From: Mycobacterium sp. 155 | Lineage (GTDB): Bacteria > Actinomycetota > Actinomycetes > Mycobacteriales > Mycobacteriaceae | NCBI RefSeq assembly: GCF_000373905.1 | Contig: NZ_KB892705.1 | Location: 1,550,001-1,614,000, forward strand | DNA length: 64,000 nucleotides | Reading direction: 5' to 3' | Shown here: in pieces, positions 57,982 through 64,000 of the stretch | How positions within the stretch are numbered: the first letter of the stretch is position 1 | How the letters are laid out: every line of letters starts with the position of its first letter | Position numbers and translations under genes: made by a program | The notes under the pieces: model-generated | The model's input: the letters and a program-made list of their open reading frames with translations, nothing else | Databases searched by the model: none | What the model was told of the DNA's origin: nothing

Positions 57982-59655
57982 TCAGCGCCGGCGTCGCCAC
58001 CAACGACGGTGTTCGGGCGCTGATGCTGCCGGCGGGCTCGGGACAGCAGCGGCATCTTCTGACGCTTCGTCCTTGACCTCGGCTTCGGCCGGTTCGGCGG
58101 GCTCGTCTACTTCCGTCGGCTCCGAATCAGCCGAATCATCTTCTGCGACTTCCGATTCGGTACCCTCAGAGTCGGCTGTGTCCTCGTCCACCGACTGCTC
58201 GTCCGTCTCGGCCGCTTCGTCGACAGGCTCGGGCTCTTCGGCCGCGGGCTCGGACTCTGGCTGTTCAGTGTTGGCAGCAAGCTCGGCGGATTCGGCCTTT
58301 TCGCTTGCACTCTCGGCTGATTCGTCGGTCTCGGGTTCTTCAGTCGCTACCTCAGCGACCGAACCCTCTTCCGCGGTTGTATCCGCTTCAGTCTCGTCGT
58401 CTTCCGCCTCGGCCTCTTGCTCGCCCTGCTCGGTGACAGCGACGTCCTCGTCCTCGGCAACCACCGCATCTTCGGCTTCGAGCTCTTCGCTTGCAGCCTC
58501 CGGTGATTCCTCTTCAGGCTCGGCGCCTTCCGCAGCGTCTTCGGCGGGTGCGTCTTCGGCGGTATCAGTTTGCGGGACGATCGCCTTCAATTCGACCGCG
58601 GCGGCGGCATCGGCCCCGTCGTCCTCCGTCACCGCATCCGGATGCATGTCCTCGGAATGTTCATCGGAGACATCGTCGACAGTGTCGGAATCCCCGGCAG
58701 CCTTCGCGGCAGCCACCACACCCGTTGTGGCGGCCACACCGATCACTTCTTTGCCGAACTCGTCGATCACCGTTTCGGCGGTGTCGCCACGCCGGTGACC
58801 TGACAGCGTGGCTGGGTCCTCACGACCCTTCGGCGCCAACATGATGTAGACGACGGCGCCGATGAACACGAACGTGGAGGTGAAGGTGTTGATGCGGATA
58901 CCCGCCAGGTGCGTGGCGGCGTCGCTGCGCATCAGCTCGACCCAGAATCGACCCACGCAGTACCCGGCGACATAGAGTGCGAACAACCGGCCGTGGCCGA
59001 TCCGAAAACGGCGGTCCGCCCAGATCAGCAGCGCGAAAATCAGCAGGTTCCACAGCAGCTCGTAGAGGAAGGTGGGATGCACAACGGCCAGCACCGTGCC
59101 GTTGGAGACACCGTTGAGTTGATCGGGCAGGCCCGCGGCATTGCGCCGGTCGTAGATCTCCAGGCCCCACGGCAGCGTGGTGGCGCGGCCGTAAAGCTCC
59201 TGGTTGAAGTAGTTGCCGAACCGGCCGATCGCCTGGGCGAGCACGATTCCTGGTGCGATCGCGTCGGCGAACGCGGGCAACGGAATTCCGCGCCGGCGAC
59301 ACGCGATCCAGGCACCGACACCACCGAGCGCGACGGCACCCCAGATGCCGAGGCCGCCTTCCCAAACCTGGAAGGCTGCGGCCAGGCCTTTACCCTCGGG
59401 ACCGAAGTAGGTACGCCAGTCCGTCATCACGTGGTACAGCCGGCCCCCGACCAGACCGAAGGGGACAGCCCACAGCGCGATGTCGTAGATGACACCCGGC
59501 TCACCGCCGCGCGCCGCCCACCGTCGGTCCCCGATGACAAGCGCGGCGACGATGCCGCCGATAATGCAGAGGGCATACGCGCGGATCGGTACCGGACCCA
59601 GATGCCAGACGCCCTGAGATGGGCTGGGCAGGTACGCGAGGACAGCTGTGGTCAA
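57982..59655 (-). CDS. lgt: Prolipoprotein diacylglyceryl transferase with a long acidic C-terminal tail
   Basis: This encodes 557 aa from TTG 59655, overlapping the trpA stop (TTGA). The core (about 1-285) has seven membrane helices with LGPVPIRAYALCIIGGIVAAL, GGRLYHVMTDW and the Lgt signature AIGRFGNYFNQELYGRATTLPWGLEI (catalytic Arg and Asn), and HPTFLYELLWN. It adds diacylglycerol from phosphatidylglycerol to lipobox Cys residues. Residues about 300-545 are an extreme Glu/Asp/Ala/Ser-rich tail, probably disordered and cytosolic, ending in a basic cluster EHRRWWRRRR. Mycobacterial Lgt proteins often have tails, but this one nearly doubles the protein. Confidence 0.96.
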   Translation of the reverse strand: MTTAVLAYLPSPSQGVWHLGPVPIRAYALCIIGGIVAALVIGDRRWAARGGEPGVIYDIALWAVPFGLVGGRLYHVMTDWRTYFGPEGKGLAAAFQVWEGGLGIWGAVALGGVGAWIACRRRGIPLPAFADAIAPGIVLAQAIGRFGNYFNQELYGRATTLPWGLEIYDRRNAAGLPDQLNGVSNGTVLAVVHPTFLYELLWNLLIFALLIWADRRFRIGHGRLFALYVAGYCVGRFWVELMRSDAATHLAGIRINTFTSTFVFIGAVVYIMLAPKGREDPATLSGHRRGDTAETVIDEFGKEVIGVAATTGVVAAAKAAGDSDTVDDVSDEHSEDMHPDAVTEDDGADAAAAVELKAIVPQTDTAEDAPAEDAAEGAEPEEESPEAASEELEAEDAVVAEDEDVAVTEQGEQEAEAEDDETEADTTAEEGSVAEVATEEPETDESAESASEKAESAELAANTEQPESEPAAEEPEPVDEAAETDEQSVDEDTADSEGTESEVAEDDSADSEPTEVDEPAEPAEAEVKDEASEDAAAVPSPPAASAPEHRRWWRRRR

Positions 59656-60440
59656 GCCGAGACCCTTTGCCGAACACCGGTGGCCAGTTCTTCGGTGAGT
59701 GTGCGCACGGCGTCGAGCCCGTTGCCTAGTGCCGAGACCAGTGCCGAGCCGACGATCACACCGTCCGCGAAAGACCCGATCTCCGCCGCCTGCCGGCCCG
59801 ACCGCACGCCGAGGCCGACACCGACCGGGATATCGGAGACCTCGCGGACCCGGCTCACCAATTCGGGCGCGGCGCTGGAAACGGCGTCGCGGGCGCCGGT
59901 GACACCCATAGTCGAGGCGGCGTAGACGAACCCTCGGGACGCTTGCACGGTGGCGACCAGCCGCTGCGGGGTCGACGACGGCGCGACGAGGAAGATGCGA
60001 TCCAGCTGGTGGGCATCGGAGGCCGCCAGCCAGTCGTCAGCCTCCTCCGGAATGAGGTCGGGGGTGATCAGACCGTAGCCGCCCGCTGCGGCCAGATCAC
60101 GCGCGAACGTGTCAACTCCCTTGCGCAGCACAGGGTTCCAGTAGGTCATCACGACCGCCCGGCCGCCGGCATTGCTGATCGCCTCCACGGCGGCCAGGGT
60201 GTCGCGGACCCTGACTCCACCGGCCAGCGCGGTTTCGGTCGCGGCAGCGATGGTGGGGCCGTCCATCCCGGGATCCGAATACGGCACACCCACTTCGACC
60301 AAATCACAACCGGATTCGACCAGTGCGGTCATCGCTGCGATCGACGTCGGCACATCGGGAAATCCGGTTGGCAGGTAGCCGATAAGGGCCGCCCGTCCTT
60401 CTGCTCGGCACCCGTTGAACAGTTCCGCCAACCGGCTCAT
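59652..60440 (-). CDS. trpA: Tryptophan synthase alpha subunit
   Basis: This encodes 262 aa from ATG 60440, overlapping trpB by 4 bp (ATGA); the frame extends to 60473 within trpB. TIM barrel with catalytic Glu and Asp in [61 protein letters not shown], and the phosphate-binding [29 protein letters not shown]. It cleaves indole-3-glycerol phosphate to indole and glyceraldehyde 3-phosphate and passes indole to TrpB. Confidence 0.97.
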   Translation of the reverse strand: MSRLAELFNGCRAEGRAALIGYLPTGFPDVPTSIAAMTALVESGCDLVEVGVPYSDPGMDGPTIAAATETALAGGVRVRDTLAAVEAISNAGGRAVVMTYWNPVLRKGVDTFARDLAAAGGYGLITPDLIPEEADDWLAASDAHQLDRIFLVAPSSTPQRLVATVQASRGFVYAASTMGVTGARDAVSSAAPELVSRVREVSDIPVGVGLGVRSGRQAAEIGSFADGVIVGSALVSALGNGLDAVRTLTEELATGVRQRVSA

Positions 60441-61702
60441 CGGGCGCCTCCCTCGTCGAGCAGGCCGAACCACTTGGCTGCTGTCTCCACATCCTTGTCA
60501 CCACGGCCGGAGACATTGACCAGGATGATCGCCCCCGTGCCGAGTTCGTTCCCGAGTTTCAGCGCGCCCGCCACCGCGTGTGCCGACTCGATGGCGGGGA
60601 TGATGCCCTCGGTCCGACACAACAACGAGAACGCATCCATCGCCTCGGTGTCGGTTATCGGCCGGTAATCGGCCCGCCCGATGTCCTTCAGAAACGCATG
60701 CTCCGGTCCGACACCCGGGTAGTCCAGACCAGCTGAGATGGAATGTGACTCGATGGTCTGACCATCCTCATCCTGCAGCAGGTAAGAGAACGAACCCTGG
60801 AACGCCCCCGGCGAACCGCCCGAGAAGGTCGCGGCGTGCCGCCCGGTTTCCACACCGTCGCCGGCCGCCTCGAAACCGACTAGTTTCACGCCGGGATCGT
60901 CGATGAACGCGTGGAAGATACCGATCGCGTTCGACCCGCCACCGACGCATGCGGTCACGGCGTCGGGCAGCCGTCCGGCCTGGTCCTGGATCTGCGCACG
61001 CGCCTCCAACCCGACGACGCGCTGGAAATCGCGCACCATGAGCGGGAACGGATGCGGGCCCGCAGCGGTCCCGAAGCAGTAGTACGTCTCGTCGGCATTG
61101 GTGACCCAATCCCGGAACGCCTCGTTGATAGCGTCCTTGAGCGTCTTCGACCCGGCCTCCACGGAGACCACCGTGGCGCCCAGCAGGCGCATCCGCGCGA
61201 CGTTGAGGGACTGCCGCTGCGTGTCGACGGCGCCCATGTAGATCACGCACTCGAGGCCGAGAAGGGCGCACGCGGTGGCGGTCGCGACACCATGCTGGCC
61301 GGCACCGGTCTCGGCGATCACCCGGGTCTTGCCCATCTGACGGGCCAGCAACGCCTGCCCGAGGACATTGTTGATTTTGTGAGAACCGGTGTGGTTCAAG
61401 TCTTCCCGCTTGAGAAAGAGGCGGGCCCCACCGGCATGCTCGGAGAGCCGGGTGGCCTCGTAGAGCGGTGACGGCCGACCGGTGTAGTGCCGCTGCAGCC
61501 GGTCGAGCTCGTCGAGGAACGACTGCTCGCCGCGGGCCTTCTCGTAGGCCGCGGTCACTTCTTCGATCACCGCCATCAAGGCTTCCGGAACGAGTCGGCC
61601 ACCGTAAGAACCGAAATGGCCGCGCGCGTCGGGATCATGGACAGTGGGTTCGGCCACGGCTGCGCTGGACCGCGGCAGCTCGGGACCGGCGATATCCGCC
61701 AT
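60437..61702 (-). CDS. trpB: Tryptophan synthase beta subunit
   Basis: This encodes 421 aa from ATG 61702. PLP-binding Lys is in [23 protein letters not shown]. Other motifs are [27 protein letters not shown], the phosphate-binding [13 protein letters not shown], and [20 protein letters not shown]. It condenses indole with serine to tryptophan. The N-terminal ~20 residues are longer than in enterobacterial TrpB, as usual for mycobacteria. It sits 36 bp after trpC and overlaps trpA. Confidence 0.97.
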   Translation of the reverse strand: MADIAGPELPRSSAAVAEPTVHDPDARGHFGSYGGRLVPEALMAVIEEVTAAYEKARGEQSFLDELDRLQRHYTGRPSPLYEATRLSEHAGGARLFLKREDLNHTGSHKINNVLGQALLARQMGKTRVIAETGAGQHGVATATACALLGLECVIYMGAVDTQRQSLNVARMRLLGATVVSVEAGSKTLKDAINEAFRDWVTNADETYYCFGTAAGPHPFPLMVRDFQRVVGLEARAQIQDQAGRLPDAVTACVGGGSNAIGIFHAFIDDPGVKLVGFEAAGDGVETGRHAATFSGGSPGAFQGSFSYLLQDEDGQTIESHSISAGLDYPGVGPEHAFLKDIGRADYRPITDTEAMDAFSLLCRTEGIIPAIESAHAVAGALKLGNELGTGAIILVNVSGRGDKDVETAAKWFGLLDEGGAR

Positions 61703-61738
61703 CAGTGTGCCTCTTCGTGCCAGCGGCTCATTGACGAT

Positions 61739-62557
61739 TCAACGAGCCGGTTTCGGGCAGGACGGGTGTGTCCCGGCGGTGACCAGATCGGCTACCGCAC
61801 TTCGGGGGTCACCACTGGTGACCAGCCCTTCGCCTACGAGGACCGCATCTGCGCCCGCGCCGGCATACGCCAACAGGTCGGCCGTTCCGCGGACGCCGGA
61901 CTCGGCGACCCGAATGACGTTGCTGGGCAACCCCGGTGCAATTCGTCCGAAGCAATCGCGGTCAACCTCGAGGGTCTTGAGGTCCCGTGCGTTGACCCCG
62001 ATCACGCTGGCGCCGGCCTGCAACGCACGGTCGGCCTCCTCTTCGGTGTGCACCTCGACCAGAGCCGTCATTCCCAGAGACTCGGTGCGCTCCAACAGCG
62101 ATTCCAGTATCGACTGTTCGAGCGCGGCGACGATGAGCAGCAGCATGTCGGCGCCGTGCGCGCGGGCTTCGTGAATTTGGTACGGCTTGACGATGAAGTC
62201 CTTGCGCAGCACGGGAATTGAGACCGCGGCGCGCACCGTGTCCAGATCGGCCAACGATCCGTTGAACCGGCGCTCCTCGGTCAACACGCTGATCACCCGG
62301 GCGCCGCCGTCCTCGTAGGCCCGGGCCAGCTGCGCCGGGTCGGCGATGTTGGCGAGCGCCCCGCGCGACGGGCTGGCCCGCTTCACCTCGGCGATGACGC
62401 CGATACCGGGCTCGCGCAACGCCGCCATCACGTCCAGCGGTGCGGGTGCATCCAGGGCGCGCGCCTTGATTTCGTCAAGACTTACGACGGCCTCGCGAGC
62501 GGCAACGTCGGCGCGGACTCCCTCGATGATGGAGTCGAGCACAGTGGCCGAACTCAT
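61739..62557 (-). CDS. trpC: Indole-3-glycerol-phosphate synthase
   Basis: This encodes 272 aa from ATG 62557 ([22 protein letters not shown]); the frame extends to 62716 but the TrpC family starts here. TIM barrel motifs are [15 protein letters not shown] (catalytic Lys and Ser), [81 protein letters not shown] and [15 protein letters not shown]...AVLVGEGLV. It closes the indole ring from CdRP. The 82 bp between it and the upstream membrane-protein gene contain no gene. Confidence 0.97.
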   Translation of the reverse strand: MSSATVLDSIIEGVRADVAAREAVVSLDEIKARALDAPAPLDVMAALREPGIGVIAEVKRASPSRGALANIADPAQLARAYEDGGARVISVLTEERRFNGSLADLDTVRAAVSIPVLRKDFIVKPYQIHEARAHGADMLLLIVAALEQSILESLLERTESLGMTALVEVHTEEEADRALQAGASVIGVNARDLKTLEVDRDCFGRIAPGLPSNVIRVAESGVRGTADLLAYAGAGADAVLVGEGLVTSGDPRSAVADLVTAGTHPSCPKPAR

Positions 62558-62639
62558 CGCCGTCGATTCCTTTCCGGTACGCCCGGGACGATCCCGGTGG
62601 ACCTCACTCGAAGGGTAGCCGCCGCCGTACCTTCTGCTG

Positions 62640-63257
62640 TCACCGACCCTTGTTGTCCGGATCGGTGTGCTCGCCCTTCTGCTCACCTGTCGGATCGTGT
62701 CCTTCGTCGAGCGCATCCCAGATCATTCGTTCCGACATCGAGGCGTCGCCCTCGTCGCTGTGTGCGGCGGCTCGACGGGCACTTGGCGCCGCATAGCGAG
62801 AGGCCACCGCGCGCGCCCCGGTCGCCGACCTCATGAGCAGTATCGCCGCGGCGAGCGAAGCCACCGCGGCGGCCAGCGTCAACATGGCTCCGCCGTAGTA
62901 CTGCTGGGTACCGGTCAGTTGCGCCACCGGCACCAACGCCAGGTCCGCGGCGCGCACAGCGATGTCCTTGGCAACCCACAGGCTGATGCCCAGGTAGCCC
63001 ATCCCGGCGCTGGCGACGGCGACGAGCAGCGCCAAGAGTCGCAGCAGCCAGCCCCGCAAGGCCAGCACGGCGACCGCGGCCGCCAACACCAGTAAGGCGA
63101 GCGGTATCAGCGCCGTGGACCACATGGCACCCGTCAGCACCGTGTTCTTGGGCTGCCCCAATCCGTCGAATGACGACACCTGCACCCAGGACATCCGCGA
63201 CGCGCCCCACAGGGCCGCCGCGGCGGCCACGAGCAATACCTGTGCGATCCGCATCAT
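62640..63257 (-). CDS. Trp biosynthesis-associated membrane protein (TIGR02234)
   Basis: This encodes 205 aa from ATG 63257, overlapping the trpE stop by 4 bp. Four membrane helices are seen ([87 protein letters not shown]). A charged cytosolic tail follows, containing [17 protein letters not shown]. Actinobacterial trp operons carry this gene between trpE and trpC (Rv1610 in M. tuberculosis). Its function is not known; a transport or enzyme-tethering role has been guessed. Confidence 0.92.
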   Translation of the reverse strand: MMRIAQVLLVAAAAALWGASRMSWVQVSSFDGLGQPKNTVLTGAMWSTALIPLALLVLAAAVAVLALRGWLLRLLALLVAVASAGMGYLGISLWVAKDIAVRAADLALVPVAQLTGTQQYYGGAMLTLAAAVASLAAAILLMRSATGARAVASRYAAPSARRAAAHSDEGDASMSERMIWDALDEGHDPTGEQKGEHTDPDNKGR

Positions 63258-64000
63258 GGTTCGGTGAGCGTGTCGGCGGCAGCAATCGCGTTGAGTACCG
63301 CTTTGGCCTTGTTCGCCGACTCGTTGTATTCGTAGGGACCATTGGAATCGGCAACGACTCCCCCGCCGGCCTGCACATAGGCGGTGCCGTTGCGCATCAG
63401 GGCCGTGCGGATGGCGATGGCGAAGTCAGCGTTGCCGGCGAAGTCGAGATACCCCAGCACACCACCGTAGAGGCCGCGTCGGGTCTTCTCGACTTCCTCG
63501 ATCAGCTCCATGGCCCGCACTTTGGGGGCGCCGGAAAGGGTGCCCGCCGGGAAGCAGGCAGTCACCGCATCGAGTGCGGTTTTCCCGTCGGCGAGCTCGC
63601 CGGTCACGGTGGACACCAGGTGCATGACGTGGCTGTAGCGCTCGATGTGGCTGTAGTCCTCCACCCGCACGGTGCCGGGGCGGCACACCCGGCCCAGATC
63701 GTTACGCCCGAGATCGACCAGCATCAGGTGCTCAGCGCGTTCCTTGTCGTCGGCCAGCAACTCCTTCTCCAGAAGGAGGTCTTCCTCGTCGGTGGCCCCA
63801 CGCCACCGGGTTCCGGCGATGGGGTGGGTGGTGGCGCGCCCGTCGGTGACCGTAACCAGCGCCTCGGGACTGGAACCCACGATTGAGAAGTCCAGTCCGC
63901 CTTCGGCATCAGGGACGTTGAGCAGATACATGTACGGGCTGGGGTTGGTGACCCGCAGCAGTCGATACACATCAAGAGGATCCGCACTGGTCGTCATTTC
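63254..64000 (-). CDS. trpE: Anthranilate synthase component I, C-terminal part (truncated by window edge)
   Basis: The frame is open through 64000, so only the last ~248 residues are seen. The chorismate-binding domain has [16 protein letters not shown], the substrate-loop region [61 protein letters not shown] and the strongly conserved [25 protein letters not shown]...YGGVLGYL, and finally [21 protein letters not shown]. It makes anthranilate from chorismate with ammonia from TrpG. The gene's promoter and feedback-regulatory N-terminus are outside the window. Confidence 0.96.
   Translation of the reverse strand, partial: EMTTSADPLDVYRLLRVTNPSPYMYLLNVPDAEGGLDFSIVGSSPEALVTVTDGRATTHPIAGTRWRGATDEEDLLLEKELLADDKERAEHLMLVDLGRNDLGRVCRPGTVRVEDYSHIERYSHVMHLVSTVTGELADGKTALDAVTACFPAGTLSGAPKVRAMELIEEVEKTRRGLYGGVLGYLDFAGNADFAIAIRTALMRNGTAYVQAGGGVVADSNGPYEYNESANKAKAVLNAIAAADTLTEP

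Overview
The window looks like a chromosomal segment of a rapid-growing mycobacterium (Mycolicibacterium-type). It is GC-rich with strong third-position GC. It carries MspA-family porins, a PknF-like kinase, orthologs of KmtR, Cdf, PdtaR and the Rv1625c adenylyl cyclase, and the block trpE - Trp membrane protein - trpC - trpB - trpA - lgt - TM2 protein - DUF2752 - pyk - tesB - cydC/D/B/A - Rv1624c-like - cya - pdtaR. From memory this block matches M. tuberculosis Rv1609-Rv1626, in reverse orientation. Species assignment is inference.

Left part (1-21.8 kb) is an accessory and metabolic patchwork: the tail of a ChrB-like chromate-resistance protein, a proline-rich lipoprotein, a mycothiol-dependent isomerase-family protein, a PknF-like receptor kinase, glycerate kinase with a 53-aa acidic protein, a kmtR-cdf metal-efflux operon whose 9-bp-arm palindromic operator covers an apparently leaderless start, a MocR regulator divergent from an FMN-binding flavoprotein, a membrane-anchored esterase, small secreted proteins, an NCS1 permease, xylulokinase with an MBL hydrolase, and a gluconate locus (gntP-gntK divergent from a FadR-type regulator).

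Middle part (21.4-34.2 kb): a complete branched-chain amino-acid ABC operon (livK-H-M-G-F plus a YnfA gene) with a strong hairpin between livK and livH; pdtaR divergent from a tRNA with anticodon CAA; then an envelope cassette (two MspA-family porins, a Pro/Ala-rich secreted protein and three more exported proteins) lying between pdtaR and cya.

From 34.2 to 41.5 kb a minus-strand set of tightly spaced genes encodes a polar amino-acid ABC transporter, a rhodanese sulfurtransferase and a MacS-type two-component system, followed by a DUF2339 membrane protein. Then comes the cytochrome bd cluster (cydABDC, plus strand). CydB carries four 27-bp tandem repeats that add about 36 residues after TM1, and cydD seems to lack a standard start codon.

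From 48.7 kb to the right end all genes are on the minus strand: tesB, pyk, gltD, gltB, DUF2752, TM2, lgt (with a long acidic tail) and the trp genes. gltB is broken as given: the catalytic-Cys N-terminus is out of frame with the remaining 1,460 codons. The junction sits on a 12-bp word that would be expected twice in an intact gene, which suggests a direct-repeat deletion or an assembly collapse.
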